Shown here piece after piece: positions 34,657 through 43,533 of a stretch of DNA of 43,533 nt; position 1 is the first letter of the stretch, and each line of letters opens with the position of its first letter. Origin of the DNA: Ignavibacterium sp. (lineage in GTDB: Bacteria > Zixibacteria > MSB-5A5 > GN15 > PGXB01); NCBI GenBank assembly GCA_020724775.1, contig DYGG01000002.1, positions 62,992-106,524 of the forward strand. Reading direction: 5' to 3'. Under the pieces are notes generated by a model. That model was given only the letters and a program-made list of their open reading frames with translations, was not told where the DNA came from and searched no databases. A program made the translations under genes and the position numbers.

Positions 34657-37149
34657 ATGCTTAAGAAATACTCCCCATATACCCTCTGCCTTCTGATTTC
34701 CATATTGGTGGTGGCGTTATATGTGAATGACTTTGGGCCGCTTCTCCGTCTGGAATGGAAGATTCAGGATCTGATGTATACCTTTCGCGGGGATCCCAAT
34801 TTCTCGTCTGATATTGTAATTGTGAATATTGATGATACCTCCCTGGCGCAGTTTGGCTCCTGGCCCTGGCCACGAGACCTGGTGGGAGACCTGGTGGCGG
34901 CGGTGGGCGCGGGCCAGCCTAAGACAATCCTGTTAGACATGCTGTTCGAACCGAGCGTAACCGAGGACACCTCGGGCCGGACGACAGTCTTAGCCAATCA
35001 GCTTGCCTGGTTTCAAAATGTCATTGTGCCGTACGAAATAAGCCGGGGAGATTTTACCTCGAGCCGTATCTCTAATCCCAAATATCTTTACAACTCGTCC
35101 GTTATGGTGGACAATCCGCTGGGAGTGCTGGAGGAGAGCGAAGCGCTCATTGCACAGAAAGTTTTCCTTCCTCCGGAGCCGATTACTCAATTTGCTACCG
35201 GCCTTGGCTTCAAATTTATAGCTTATGACCGCGATAGAAAAGTCCGTTGGACGCCGCTGGTCATGACCTACGACGGCTATTATTACCCCTCGGCGCAACT
35301 TCTTGCCGCTACGCATTACCTGGGGCTCTCCCCCAGTAACGTTAGTGTTAAAGGAGGCGAAGAGATAAAAGCCGGCGGCCGGGTAATTCCCACCAACAAG
35401 CATGCCGAGATGTTTATCAATTACAATAAGCCTCGGCAGTCTTTCGGAGAGGTTTCCGCCGTCGATATTTTTAGTGAAAAATTTGACCTGAACAATCTAA
35501 AAGGAAAACTGGTGGTGATTGCGGTGAACGCCCGCACCGCGACCGATTATTATCAGACCCCGGTATCGCGAAATTTGGCGTCAGCGGAGTTGACAGCCAA
35601 TATATTGGAGAATATTGCGCACTCCAATCATATCAAGCGCCTTGACTCTTCACCGGGAACCGACATGATAGTGCTGTTTGCCCTGGGAGGAATATTCGCG
35701 TTCATCCTACCGCGCGTCTCCCTGTTGTATCGCGCCGTGATTCTTATTATTACTCTCTTCCTCCTTGCCAATCTGAATTTCATACTATTCAATTCGCTTA
35801 ATGTTCTGACGCGTTCGTTATATATCGGTTTGCAACTGATACTGCTGGCGATTGCCAGTCCTATTCTGGACCAGGATTTTCTCGCCAGAATCGGTTCCGG
35901 CAAGAAGGAGCCTGCCAAGGGCAAACCTGCCAGATTGCCTAAAATCGAGCCGATAGAGAGAACGCCGAGTGGGTCTAAAAATCGGGCAGCGGCAGTCAGT
36001 CATGAAGCAGAAAAGAGCGCAATCAAAGCGGCTGAAAAGAAAACTGCGGATGTCCGCCCTGAAACCAAAACGGCCATGACAGATTTCAGCGGGAGTAAGA
36101 CTTTCCCGGCGGAGACAGTCAAAGCGGAAATGCCGGTGGCACCGCCACCGCGGGAGAAACCGAAGCCGGCGCCGGTGGTTGCCGAAGCGGCGGCTCCCAT
36201 CGAATATAATAATCGACTGATAGACGATGAGCCATCTTCTGAGCCGGAGTACAAACCGGCGCCGACGCCCAGCACACCTTCATTTGGTTTCGACAGCGGC
36301 CAATTAAAGAATTTGGGTCGTTATAAGGTGATAGGTGAATTAGGCAAAGGGGCGATGGGAACGGTATATAAAGGGATTGACCCGGCGATTAACAGGAATG
36401 TAGCCCTCAAGACGATACGGCTTGACTTTGTGCATGACCCCGAGGAACTTGCAGAATTGAAGGAAAGGCTTTTCCGCGAAGCGCGCGCCGCCGGAATGCT
36501 TTCACATCCCAATATTGTGACCATCTATGATGTCGGGACGGAATCAAATCTGCACTATATTGCGATGGAATTCCTGGAAGGGCAGACACTGGAGTTAATG
36601 ATTCGGAAAAAAGTAAAGTTCAATTATCGGATTATTGCGCAGATAATCGCCCAGATTTGCGGCGCTCTCGATTATGCCCATGGCTCCGGAATCGTCCACC
36701 GCGATATCAAACCGGCGAATATCATGGTGCACAGCGACTACAAGGTCAAGGTCATGGATTTCGGTATTGCCCGGGTTGACTCGTCATCGATGACCCGCAC
36801 CGGTATCGCGATGGGAACGCCCAACTATATTTCACCCGAGCAACTGCAGGGAAAACCGGTGGACCATAGGACCGACATTTTCAGCATGGGGGTCATGATG
36901 TACGAAATGCTGCTTCATCGCCGTCCCTTCAGAGGCGAAAACCTGACTTCCCTGATTTACAATATCGTAAACACCGAGCCGGAATTGCCGTCAGCGGTCG
37001 ATAAATCGATTCCATTGCTGTTTGACAGGGTGATTGAAAAAGCGCTCCGTAAGAATCCTGATGAAAGATATCAGCGGGCGGGAGAAATTGCCCTGGCGCT
37101 AGCCGATTTCATTGAGTCTTTTGGTCCGAAACGGACAATACCTGTTTAA
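34657..37149 (+). CDS. CHASE2-domain transmembrane Ser/Thr protein kinase
   Basis: 830 residues from ATG 34657; a TTG eight codons upstream is also in frame but overlaps the previous gene. One N-terminal membrane helix (about 7-24), an extracytoplasmic CHASE2 sensor domain (about 28-315) and three further helices (about 325-395) precede a cytoplasmic Pro/Ala/Lys-rich linker (about 400-545) and an active-looking kinase domain (about 557-815): GELGKGAMGTVY, Lys585, HRDIKPANIM (Asp683), DFG (Asp701), GTPNYISPEQ. It should sense an outside signal and phosphorylate partners such as the FHA protein. Its stop is one base from that of the convergent gene. Confidence 0.93.
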   Translation: MLKKYSPYTLCLLISILVVALYVNDFGPLLRLEWKIQDLMYTFRGDPNFSSDIVIVNIDDTSLAQFGSWPWPRDLVGDLVAAVGAGQPKTILLDMLFEPSVTEDTSGRTTVLANQLAWFQNVIVPYEISRGDFTSSRISNPKYLYNSSVMVDNPLGVLEESEALIAQKVFLPPEPITQFATGLGFKFIAYDRDRKVRWTPLVMTYDGYYYPSAQLLAATHYLGLSPSNVSVKGGEEIKAGGRVIPTNKHAEMFINYNKPRQSFGEVSAVDIFSEKFDLNNLKGKLVVIAVNARTATDYYQTPVSRNLASAELTANILENIAHSNHIKRLDSSPGTDMIVLFALGGIFAFILPRVSLLYRAVILIITLFLLANLNFILFNSLNVLTRSLYIGLQLILLAIASPILDQDFLARIGSGKKEPAKGKPARLPKIEPIERTPSGSKNRAAAVSHEAEKSAIKAAEKKTADVRPETKTAMTDFSGSKTFPAETVKAEMPVAPPPREKPKPAPVVAEAAAPIEYNNRLIDDEPSSEPEYKPAPTPSTPSFGFDSGQLKNLGRYKVIGELGKGAMGTVYKGIDPAINRNVALKTIRLDFVHDPEELAELKERLFREARAAGMLSHPNIVTIYDVGTESNLHYIAMEFLEGQTLELMIRKKVKFNYRIIAQIIAQICGALDYAHGSGIVHRDIKPANIMVHSDYKVKVMDFGIARVDSSSMTRTGIAMGTPNYISPEQLQGKPVDHRTDIFSMGVMMYEMLLHRRPFRGENLTSLIYNIVNTEPELPSAVDKSIPLLFDRVIEKALRKNPDERYQRAGEIALALADFIESFGPKRTIPV

Positions 37150-37150
37150 G

Positions 37151-37594
37151 TTACTTTTTCTCCGGGTCGATTATTTCTTCCGCCAGAGACATAGCCACCC
37201 CCGAAAGCATCACTTCCACACCCAGTTTGGTAAAATCGCTGGAGATTAGATTGCGGTCCATTCCGGCATAAAGAGAGCAACCGGCCCCTTTTTCAATTAC
37301 AAGTCCCGACAGGCGGCTTTCCTGTTCGGAGACAAAGGTAACTTCCCCCAGTTCGTCGGAGACAACAAATCCGGAGCAGTTGTGGAGTTGCAGATGGGTG
37401 TTTCCGGTATAGACAACCACCAACATTCCCCTAGTTCGTCCCAGCAGAGTCTCCGGATAAATTTCCAGAATAAGAACGCGCTTCTCAGCCCGGTTGGAGA
37501 TTTTGAGCCGGAAATGATCTTTTTCGGTAGAGAATTTTTCGGCGCCCAGAACCGTGCCGATTTTTCGGGCATCATCTTCGGTGAATTTTGCCAT
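37151..37594 (-). CDS. Conserved protein of unknown function downstream of tatA
   Basis: 147 residues, no signal peptide or membrane helix. It begins MAKFTEDDARKIG and contains beta-rich stretches (RVLILEIYPETLLGRT, MLVVVYTGNTHLQLHNC) and two Cys. I do not recognise the family. The ATG is two bases past the tatA stop, so it is likely co-translated, and it ends the minus-strand operon. It has no clear Shine-Dalgarno of its own. Confidence 0.65.
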   Translation of the reverse strand: MAKFTEDDARKIGTVLGAEKFSTEKDHFRLKISNRAEKRVLILEIYPETLLGRTRGMLVVVYTGNTHLQLHNCSGFVVSDELGEVTFVSEQESRLSGLVIEKGAGCSLYAGMDRNLISSDFTKLGVEVMLSGVAMSLAEEIIDPEKK

Positions 37595-37596
37595 AA

Positions 37597-37824
37597 TCAG
37601 TGAGTCTTGTCCTGTTTGTCGGGTCCGGTATCTTTTGAATTCGACTTGATTTCATCTTCGGTATCCCGGAGCGCTTTCTTGAACTCGCGAATCCCTTTCC
37701 CTATCCCCTGCGCAATATCGGGGATGCGTCGGGCACCGAAGATAAGCAGGACGACCAGGAAAATCAGTATCAATTCCTGCCATCCTATGCCTACCAGTAT
37801 TAAGGGACGGTCAATACCTATCAT
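37597..37824 (-). CDS. tatA: TatA, twin-arginine translocase subunit
   Basis: 75 residues with the TatA/TatE plan: a short N-terminus, one membrane helix (WQELILIFLVVLLIFG), hinge FGARRIPDIAQGIGKGIREFKKAL forming the amphipathic helix, and a charged tail. It builds the pore that exports folded proteins with twin-Arg signals. TatB and TatC are not in the window. The AAAGGAG is nine bases before the ATG. Confidence 0.92.
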   Translation of the reverse strand: MIGIDRPLILVGIGWQELILIFLVVLLIFGARRIPDIAQGIGKGIREFKKALRDTEDEIKSNSKDTGPDKQDKTH

Positions 37825-37848
37825 ACAATCATACTCCTTTTATGCAGG

Positions 37849-38115
37849 TCAGATATACCACCAGCGGAAATAGATAATAACGAGCAGGACGGTCAAGACC
37901 GACATAAAATTGATTTTGAACATAATGCCAACCGTAAACGATATAGAATACAGTTCGACGCGGGTGGTTTCGAATCCGATTTGAACCGATTTTGAGAAAA
38001 GGGTTTTGGCGGCGCCGGGCGGCAGCACCGAACCGATCAGATCGCCCAGAAAACCTCCGACAATGGCGCCCAGAAGCAGGGCGACGATTATAAATGTTAA
38101 TTCACGCCCTTTCAA
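37849..38115 (-). CDS. DUF4321 family membrane protein
   Basis: 88 residues with two hydrophobic helices (about 8-30 and 70-86) and a central [23 protein letters not shown] segment typical of DUF4321. The start is a TTG at 38115 overlapping the purQ 3' end by 14 bases; the only in-frame ATGs come late in the protein, so TTG is the best choice. Function unknown; it sits between purQ and tatA. Confidence 0.8.
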   Translation of the reverse strand: MKGRELTFIIVALLLGAIVGGFLGDLIGSVLPPGAAKTLFSKSVQIGFETTRVELYSISFTVGIMFKINFMSVLTVLLVIIYFRWWYI

Positions 38116-38812
38116 GTTTCTTCCCCCTCGCTAAACTCAGTTTTATGGAATTAAAGATTTGCAAGCCATCGGAAGAGCCAAGGATATCCTCAACGGCCCT
38201 TTCCGGGTGGGGCATTAAACCAACCACATTACCCTCGCGATTACAGATGCCGGCAATATTTGCCATAGAACCGTTGGGATTGCTTTCCGGCGTGATATTG
38301 CCCCGTGAATCGCAATAGCGGAACAGAATCTGACCGTTTTTTTCGAGGGCGTCGATATCGGCTGTGAAATTGTAATAATTTCCATCCTTATGAGCAATGG
38401 GGATTTTGAGGATATCGCCTGTGGAAGCGGCGGCGGTAAAAATATTGTCGTTACGTTCGACCCGAATATGAATGAACCGGCAGGAGAACCGCAAATGGTC
38501 GTTGCGCATAAGGGCACCCGGCAGAAGCCCCGACTCGACCAGCACCTGAAAACCGTTGCAAATGCCAAGCACCGGAAATCCGGCATGGGCGAATTCCACT
38601 ACTTCTTTCATGATGGGGGAAAAACGGGCTATGGCGCCGGAGCGGAGATAATCGCCATAGGAGAAACCACCGGGGAGAATAATTACATCAGCGCCCTGCA
38701 GGTCGGAGGATTGGTGCCAAAGAAAGGTCACCTCTTCGCCGAGCAATTTTGCCGCCGCATAGGCGTCATAATCGCAGTTGGAGCCGGGAAAGGTAACCAC
38801 TCCGAATTTCAT
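38102..38812 (-). CDS. purQ: PurQ, glutaminase subunit of FGAM synthase
   Basis: 236 residues, class I glutamine amidotransferase: [13 protein letters not shown] at the N-terminus, [14 protein letters not shown], the nucleophile elbow GICNGFQVL and C-terminal PHPERAVED. It supplies ammonia to PurL for converting FGAR to FGAM in purine synthesis. The start overlaps the purS stop (ATGA). PurL is outside the window. Confidence 0.96.
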   Translation of the reverse strand: MKFGVVTFPGSNCDYDAYAAAKLLGEEVTFLWHQSSDLQGADVIILPGGFSYGDYLRSGAIARFSPIMKEVVEFAHAGFPVLGICNGFQVLVESGLLPGALMRNDHLRFSCRFIHIRVERNDNIFTAAASTGDILKIPIAHKDGNYYNFTADIDALEKNGQILFRYCDSRGNITPESNPNGSMANIAGICNREGNVVGLMPHPERAVEDILGSSDGLQIFNSIKLSLARGKKLERA

Positions 38813-39054
38813 TGGGAGTACTCCACTCTGAAGTCCTCAATGACCGGATTTGCCAGCAGTTTGCGGCAAATATCATCAACCTGAGAAGCCGCCTGGGCGT
38901 TATCGGAACTAAGTTCCAGTTCAAAGAATTTGCCGGAGCGGACGGAAGAAACCGCATCATACCCCATATTCAAAATGGCTCTTTGAATAGTCACCCCCTG
39001 CGGGTCAAGAACCCCTTCCTTGAGACGGATATAGATAATGGCTCTTTTACTCAT
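38809..39054 (-). CDS. purS: PurS, structural subunit of FGAM synthase
   Basis: 81 residues from the ATG at 39054; a TTG two codons upstream is also possible. It has the PurS signature: [39 protein letters not shown]. PurS bridges PurQ and small PurL and channels ammonia. It overlaps pssA by eight bases and purQ by four. Confidence 0.94.
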   Translation of the reverse strand: MSKRAIIYIRLKEGVLDPQGVTIQRAILNMGYDAVSSVRSGKFFELELSSDNAQAASQVDDICRKLLANPVIEDFRVEYSQ

Positions 39055-39811
39055 CGTCAACCTTTTCGCTCTCGTCCCGGCTCTGGCCGTGACGTTTTTT
39101 CACATACCCTACACCGAGGTATAAGAATCGATATGCCTCGCGGGCAATGCCTATTATAATATAAAGGGCAATAATTGGAAATAATAAATGTCGGGGTTTC
39201 CAGAGAAGGGCTATCCCTGCAAGGAGTAAGAAGATAAGTTTCAGTCGATTGCGACGGGTATTGAAACGGTCGGGAAGGGCATCATATTCGACCTGCGAAA
39301 CCATCAGGGCGGAGAACAGAATTACCATGGAGACCAGATATTCACTGTATTCGAGTTGCCCCCAGATTTTGTAACTGAAAATGACATATGAAACCAATGC
39401 AATAGCGGCGCCGGGAACGGGCAGGCCGAGGAAGTTTTTCTTTTCTTCGGTTTGAGCCAGCAGATTAAACCGCGCCAGACGGTAGGCGGATGCCATGATG
39501 TAGACGATACTTATGACCCATCCCCATTTGCCGAGGGAGTGAAGTTTCAATATGTACATGATGACAGCCGGCGCCAGCCCGAAAGATATCATGTCAGCCA
39601 GAGAATCAAGTTCGACCCCGAAACGGGAGGTACTGCTGGCGATACGGGCGACCTTGCCATCCAACCCGTCAAGGAAAGCAGCCAGAATTATCATCCAGCA
39701 AGCGGTAGTAATCTCCCCCTCAAATGCAGATATAATGGCAATAAACCCGCAAATGATATTCCCCATGGTAAAGGAGCCGGGGAAAAAACCGCGAAACTGA
39801 GCAACTTCCAT
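39047..39811 (-). CDS. pssA: CDP-diacylglycerol-serine O-phosphatidyltransferase
   Basis: 254 residues, a polytopic CDP-alcohol phosphatidyltransferase. The catalytic motif is visible as DGLDGKVARIASSTSRFGVELDSLAD, matching DGx2ARx8Gx3Dx3D. About seven hydrophobic helices follow. It makes phosphatidylserine, which Psd (encoded two genes upstream) decarboxylates to phosphatidylethanolamine. Upstream is a 73-base AT-rich gap that may hold a promoter. Confidence 0.93.
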   Translation of the reverse strand: MEVAQFRGFFPGSFTMGNIICGFIAIISAFEGEITTACWMIILAAFLDGLDGKVARIASSTSRFGVELDSLADMISFGLAPAVIMYILKLHSLGKWGWVISIVYIMASAYRLARFNLLAQTEEKKNFLGLPVPGAAIALVSYVIFSYKIWGQLEYSEYLVSMVILFSALMVSQVEYDALPDRFNTRRNRLKLIFLLLAGIALLWKPRHLLFPIIALYIIIGIAREAYRFLYLGVGYVKKRHGQSRDESEKVDDE

Positions 39812-39884
39812 AATATTTTATAAGATATTAATTTATATAATCTTATCCGCTATATGTAATCTATTGCTTCAAGTTAAAACTTTT

Positions 39885-40844
39885 TTAACTTTCCGCCAGC
39901 CGTCGTCTGGCAGTGGTAACATACTCAAGATTGCTGTCAATTCCAACATAATTCAACCCTAATCTTTTCGCCGCAACGGCGGTGGTGCCGCTTCCCACGA
40001 AGGGGTCTAACACAATAGTATCTTCGGCATAAGCGGTCAGTTTAAGAAGGTGCTCGCAGAGTGTGAGTGGCTTGACGGTCTTGTGGCGATTGAAACTCCC
40101 TTTCTCTCGCCGGGACGGCTTGGCAAGCAGAAAATACTTGTCAATGATTTCCTCAACAGACTCCACCGTCAGGACATTTGCAGGAAACATGTTCCTTCCG
40201 ATTTTGACTCCGGAATTGACCAGACCGATGCGGTGATTGAGCATATTGTTGAGAAATGTATTGTCATACGGCTTCTGGGCAAAGATAATCGGTTCAAAGC
40301 ATGATTTCAATTGAGGAGTTTTCCAGCCCTGGAACTGGCTTTTCAACTTCTTGCGGGTAGGTTCATCCAGGTTCATCTTATCGATGAAGTGATGCAGGGA
40401 CATTGCCTTCGCCTGGTTTTGAGTATAGAGCCAGATAAAGCAGTCGCGCACGTGAAAACCGGCGTCATCGATTGCCGATGCCATCCGGTGATACAACCGG
40501 GGAGCCGAGAAGGAAAAGAAGAATCCGCCCGGCTTCAGAACGCGCCGGAAAGAATGTGACGCTTTTAAGTACCAGCGGTAGAACTGAAGCCCCTTCTCCG
40601 GCTCGAATTTCATTCCGGCGGGAAGCGATTTGACGGTATGGTGATATTTCTGGCTGGAGACACGGGCGTCACTCCACGCGGCATCCATCTTGTCGAGAAA
40701 ATAAGGAGGGTCGGTCAGAATGATATCGATGGAGTCAGCCGGGATAGATTTGAGCAGCGCCAGGCAATCACCATGAACGATTTTGTTCAAGAACTCTCGG
40801 CGCCATTTAGGGATGTCCCCCGGATTCAGTGACTTATGCGCCAT
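39885..40844 (-). CDS. Site-specific DNA methyltransferase (beta-class, N6-adenine or N4-cytosine)
   Basis: 319 residues. Motif IV, TDPPYFLDKMDAAW, is N-terminal (about 40) and the AdoMet-binding motif I, DPFVGSGTTAVAAKRLGLNYVGID, is C-terminal (about 280-305), the order of beta-class MTases. DPPY favours N6-adenine. The target recognition region lies between. No restriction endonuclease is adjacent, so it looks like an orphan methyltransferase. It interrupts the psd-pssA pair, which often lies side by side in other genomes. Recognition sequence unknown. Confidence 0.92.
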   Translation of the reverse strand: MAHKSLNPGDIPKWRREFLNKIVHGDCLALLKSIPADSIDIILTDPPYFLDKMDAAWSDARVSSQKYHHTVKSLPAGMKFEPEKGLQFYRWYLKASHSFRRVLKPGGFFFSFSAPRLYHRMASAIDDAGFHVRDCFIWLYTQNQAKAMSLHHFIDKMNLDEPTRKKLKSQFQGWKTPQLKSCFEPIIFAQKPYDNTFLNNMLNHRIGLVNSGVKIGRNMFPANVLTVESVEEIIDKYFLLAKPSRREKGSFNRHKTVKPLTLCEHLLKLTAYAEDTIVLDPFVGSGTTAVAAKRLGLNYVGIDSNLEYVTTARRRLAES

Positions 40845-40915
40845 TGCGGAGTATCTCTCCGGATATATGAATTTCCGAAAGTTTACAGCCGAGAGACGGC
40901 ATAAATCAAGATGCT

Positions 40916-41560
40916 CTAATTTCTAACGCGGGCGATAGCGGTCTCCCCGGCTTTGACCCGGTCGCCCGGCTCCACCAGGATTTCTACTTGGTCCGGCAAA
41001 AACAACTCCGCTCGGGAGCCGAAATGTATCAACCCAAAGATTTCTCCGGCGCGGACCGATTGCTGCGGTTTAAGACGACAGACTATCCGCCGCGCCAGGA
41101 CTCCGGCGATCTGCTTGAAAATCATTTTGCCGGATGGAAAACTCAAACCTATTTCGGTTTGTTCGTTCTCCTCGGAGGCTTTATCTTTGAAGGCGGCGAA
41201 AAATTTGCCGGGATTGTAATTGACATATTCGATTGTACCGTCAAGCGGGGCGCGGTTAATATGCACATCGAAAACTGAGAGGAAGATTGATACTTTGTGC
41301 CCCTTACCGCCTATGAAGGGATGCGAAGTTTCATTGACGGCGAGCACTTTTCCATCGGCGATAGAGAGAACCAGGGTCCGGTCGGAAGGGATTGTGCGAT
41401 GCGGACTGCGGTAGAAAAAAGTCAGGAAAATGGTTAAGAGAGCCGTTAGGGCCGAAAAAATAAGCAATAGGAAAGAATCCTTGCCAGCGGCGAGCAATAT
41501 TAAAACTACCGTAAGGGCGGCGCCGGTGACAATGAATTTCAATCCGTTGGCGGCGATCAT
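40916..41560 (-). CDS. psd: Phosphatidylserine decarboxylase, short form
   Basis: 214 residues: two N-terminal membrane helices (about 8-48), the conserved core (ADGKVLAVNE, KVSIFLSVFDVHINRAPLDG) and the self-cleavage site HFGSRAELFLP, where Gly181-Ser182 would split to form the pyruvoyl cofactor. It is the short (PSD-A-like) form found in many non-enterobacterial lineages. It follows purB by two bases. Confidence 0.93.
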   Translation of the reverse strand: MIAANGLKFIVTGAALTVVLILLAAGKDSFLLLIFSALTALLTIFLTFFYRSPHRTIPSDRTLVLSIADGKVLAVNETSHPFIGGKGHKVSIFLSVFDVHINRAPLDGTIEYVNYNPGKFFAAFKDKASEENEQTEIGLSFPSGKMIFKQIAGVLARRIVCRLKPQQSVRAGEIFGLIHFGSRAELFLPDQVEILVEPGDRVKAGETAIARVRN

Positions 41561-41562
41561 TT

Positions 41563-42852
41563 TCAGAAAACCCTCTTGAAGATTTTGCCGACATTACGGA
41601 GATAATAATCGAGGTCAAAACAGGAATCGATTTCACTTTCACTGAGATAATGGCGAATATCGCGGTCTTCCTTGAGAAGGTCCTGGAATCCTTTGGGACC
41701 TTCGTAGGCTTTCATAGCGTTGCGTTGCACCAGAAGATAGGCGCGGTCGCGACTGCCGAGTTTATCGGTCAAGAGAAGCAGCACCCGCTGGGAGAATACA
41801 ATACCGCCATAGCGGTAGATATTCTCAAGCATTCTCTTTTCATCAATTACCAGCCGTTCAAGGATGTCATTGAACAGTTTGAGGCCGTAATCGACGATGA
41901 TGGTGCTGTCGGGGATTATGATTCGTTCGACGGAACTGTGGGCGATGTCGCGTTCGTGCCATAGAGGGATATTTTCCATAGCGGCAAGCGAATAGCCACG
42001 GACCACGCGGGCAATACCGGTCAGCCTTTCAGCCGTAATCGGATTTCTTTTGTGGGGCATTGCGGAGGAGCCTTTTTGACCGCGGGCAAACCCTTCAGCC
42101 ATTTCCCCTACTTCGGTTCTCTGGAGATTTCTGATTTCAGTGGCGAATTTTTCCAGGGACGATGCCAGCAGAGCCAGGGCGGAGATATAAGAGCCGTGGC
42201 GGTCACGTTGAATTACCTGGGTGGAGACCTTATCGACTTTCAGTCCGAGGAAACGACAGGCGGCGGCTTCAATTTTGGGGTCGATATTGGCAAAATTGCC
42301 GACCGCGCCTGATATGGCGCCGACGGCGCAGTCCTCGGCCGCCTGACGGAAGCGCTCCCGTCCCCGCTCCAGTTCCGTGTACCAAACGGCGAATTTCAGT
42401 CCGAGAGTGGTCGGCTCCGCTATCACACCGTGTGTCCGACCTATGATAGGAGTCATCTTATGCCTTAGGGCCAGATTCTTTATTTTATCGAGCGCGGCAA
42501 CAATCTTCTTGTCGATAAGAGCGGCCGCTTTTTTCATCTGGAGCGAAAGAGCGGTGTCGAGCATATCGGAGGAAGTCATGCCGAAGTGGATATATTTGGC
42601 ATCGGGTCCCACGAATTCACTCACGGAAGTAAGAAAAGAGATGACATCATGATTCGTGGTCGCTTCGATCTCATTGATACGGCTGACGTCGAAGTCGGCT
42701 TTTTTGAGGATGTTTCTCAATGCCCTATGGGGAATTATCCCGGCTTGAGCCATGGCGCGGCAGACCGCCAGTTCAACATCAAGCCAGTGGCGGAATTTCG
42801 ATTTTTCCGACCAGAGTTCGCCCATTTGGGGCAGAGTGTAACGGCTTATCAT
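41563..42852 (-). CDS. purB: Adenylosuccinate lyase
   Basis: 429 residues from the ATG at 42852, which overlaps the upstream gene's stop as ATGA; a TTG seven codons earlier is also in frame. Fumarase/aspartase-superfamily motifs: the first His region [18 protein letters not shown], the signature [12 protein letters not shown], and [11 protein letters not shown]. It cleaves adenylosuccinate and SAICAR in purine synthesis. Length is normal. Confidence 0.96.
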   Translation of the reverse strand: MISRYTLPQMGELWSEKSKFRHWLDVELAVCRAMAQAGIIPHRALRNILKKADFDVSRINEIEATTNHDVISFLTSVSEFVGPDAKYIHFGMTSSDMLDTALSLQMKKAAALIDKKIVAALDKIKNLALRHKMTPIIGRTHGVIAEPTTLGLKFAVWYTELERGRERFRQAAEDCAVGAISGAVGNFANIDPKIEAAACRFLGLKVDKVSTQVIQRDRHGSYISALALLASSLEKFATEIRNLQRTEVGEMAEGFARGQKGSSAMPHKRNPITAERLTGIARVVRGYSLAAMENIPLWHERDIAHSSVERIIIPDSTIIVDYGLKLFNDILERLVIDEKRMLENIYRYGGIVFSQRVLLLLTDKLGSRDRAYLLVQRNAMKAYEGPKGFQDLLKEDRDIRHYLSESEIDSCFDLDYYLRNVGKIFKRVF

Positions 42853-43533
42853 CCTTTGTTCACTTTCTTCCAATCGTCAAGGAACTTCTGTAAGCCGATG
42901 TCGGTCAGGGGATGCTTGATAAGTTGCTCAATTACTTTGAAGGGACAGGTAGCGACATCAGCGCCCATCATCGCGGCATCCACCAGATGCAGGGGGTGGC
43001 GAACCGAGGCGACCAGGACTTCTGTGCCAAAGGCATAGTTATTGTAGATTTGCACGATCTGGCTTATCAGTTCCATGCCGTTGTGAGAGATATCATCCAG
43101 CCGCCCGACAAAGGGTGAAACAAAGGTAGCGCCGGCTTTTGCCACCAGTAGCGCCTGTGACGGCGAGAAACAGAGAGTGGCGTTGGTCATGATGCCTTTG
43201 CCGGAGAGCGCTCGAATCGCTTTGAGTCCCTCTTTAGTGGTGGGAATCTTGACGGTGATGTTCTCGGCTATGGAGGAAAGGTCGAGCCCTTCCTTTATCA
43301 TCCCTTCGGCATCAAGCGCAACTACTTCGGCCGATACCGGCCCGGAGACAATCTTGCAAATCTCTTTGAGAATTTCTCGGAACGGCATCTTCTCTTTAGC
43401 GGCAAGCGACGGATTGGTCGTTACGCCATCGATGACCCCCATGGCAGTCGCTTCCTTTATTTCGTCAAGATTAGCAGTTCGGAACGGCATCTTCTCTTTA
43501 GCGGCAAGCGACGGATTGGTCGTTACGCCATCG
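42849..43533 (-). CDS. Transaldolase/fructose-6-phosphate aldolase-like protein, 5' end partial or misassembled
   Basis: At least 213 residues of the small transaldolase (TalC/FSA, MipB-like) family: [25 protein letters not shown], the Schiff-base Lys in [31 protein letters not shown], and [24 protein letters not shown]. Family members normally start with about four or five residues then DTANLDEI; here TANLDEI is preceded by KEKMPFR, copied from further inside the same gene. The frame stays open to the window edge because the last 55 bases repeat 43377-43431 exactly, 102 bases (34 codons) away. An internal ATG at 43490 is therefore not a reliable start. Function is well supported; the N-terminus is not. 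Confidence 0.85.
   Translation of the reverse strand, partial: DGVTTNPSLAAKEKMPFRTANLDEIKEATAMGVIDGVTTNPSLAAKEKMPFREILKEICKIVSGPVSAEVVALDAEGMIKEGLDLSSIAENITVKIPTTKEGLKAIRALSGKGIMTNATLCFSPSQALLVAKAGATFVSPFVGRLDDISHNGMELISQIVQIYNNYAFGTEVLVASVRHPLHLVDAAMMGADVATCPFKVIEQLIKHPLTDIGLQKFLDDWKKVNKG
43377..43533. repeat. 55-nt exact direct repeat, period 102 nt, at the window end
   Basis: 43377-43431 is identical to 43479-43533, starting TCGGAACGGCATC and ending TTACGCCATCG. The second copy runs to the last base. A repeat of exactly 55 bases ending at the contig edge is what a de Bruijn graph assembler with a k-mer of 55 leaves at an unresolved loop; a true in-frame tandem duplication is the alternative. 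Confidence 0.95.

Noticed and set aside
39871-39891. AT-rich inverted repeat (AAGTTAAA/TTTAACTT) at the methyltransferase stop
   Set aside because: The stem is almost all A-T, so it is too weak for a confident terminator, although it could contribute to one.

Overview
The window is a dense bacterial chromosome segment of roughly 50% GC. It holds about 40 genes on both strands, many in tight operons with ATGA/TAATG overlaps. I see no rRNA, tRNA, CRISPR array, insertion sequence or phage gene. Two tandem PorV/PorQ-type outer-membrane proteins beside a large secreted Asp-box protein with a FlgD-like C-terminal domain, a full tol-pal locus, DUF4321 beside tatA, and several Ser/Thr kinases suggest a Gram-negative member of the FCB superphylum, plausibly an uncultured lineage such as Zixibacteria. 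This is inference from gene content; no marker gene was tested. The right end carries a 55-nt exact repeat of sequence 102 nt further in, which suggests an assembled contig end.

Left to right: (1) 109-4965, a soluble GAF-PAS histidine kinase followed by a Ser/Thr kinase-TPR protein. (2) 4940-5212, on the opposite strand, a 23-residue peptide gene with its own promoter, structured leader, near-perfect ribosome binding site and terminator. I regard this as the most likely undescribed element. (3) 5546-10715, a DAO-family FAD oxidoreductase, then a GlmL/MutL-family protein, an anchored envelope protein and an RnfC-like/KOW-like protein, ending in a bidirectional terminator. (4) 10811-11038, a small lipoprotein on the minus strand. 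(5) 11257-15792, tolQ-tolR-tolA/tonB-like-tolB, then pal-cpoB from its own promoter. (6) 15789-22628, a small unknown protein with a terminator inside its 5' end, dinB, a DnaE2-like polymerase and ligA.

(7) On the minus strand, 28864 down to 22629: the Asp-box protein, two PorV-like proteins and an isocitrate/isopropylmalate-type dehydrogenase ending at a strong terminator, then a Cys-rich lipoprotein. (8) On the minus strand, 33112 to 29211: dusB-larB-larC-etfA. (9) On the plus strand, 33228-37149: an FHA protein, a metallophosphoesterase and a CHASE2 Ser/Thr kinase. (10) On the minus strand, from the right edge to 37151: a transaldolase-like gene, purB, psd, a DNA methyltransferase, pssA, purS, purQ, DUF4321, tatA and an unknown gene.

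Working together: two separate phospho-signalling modules (regions 1 and 9), envelope maintenance (tol-pal, tat, PE synthesis), a DNA repair/translesion cluster (dinB, dnaE2-like, ligA), purine synthesis (purB, purS, purQ), and a possible lactate/nickel-pincer plus electron-transfer module (larB, larC, etfA). The main gene-free stretches are 4966-5545, which holds the peptide gene and regulatory sites, and 28865-29210, which holds a terminator and a promoter.
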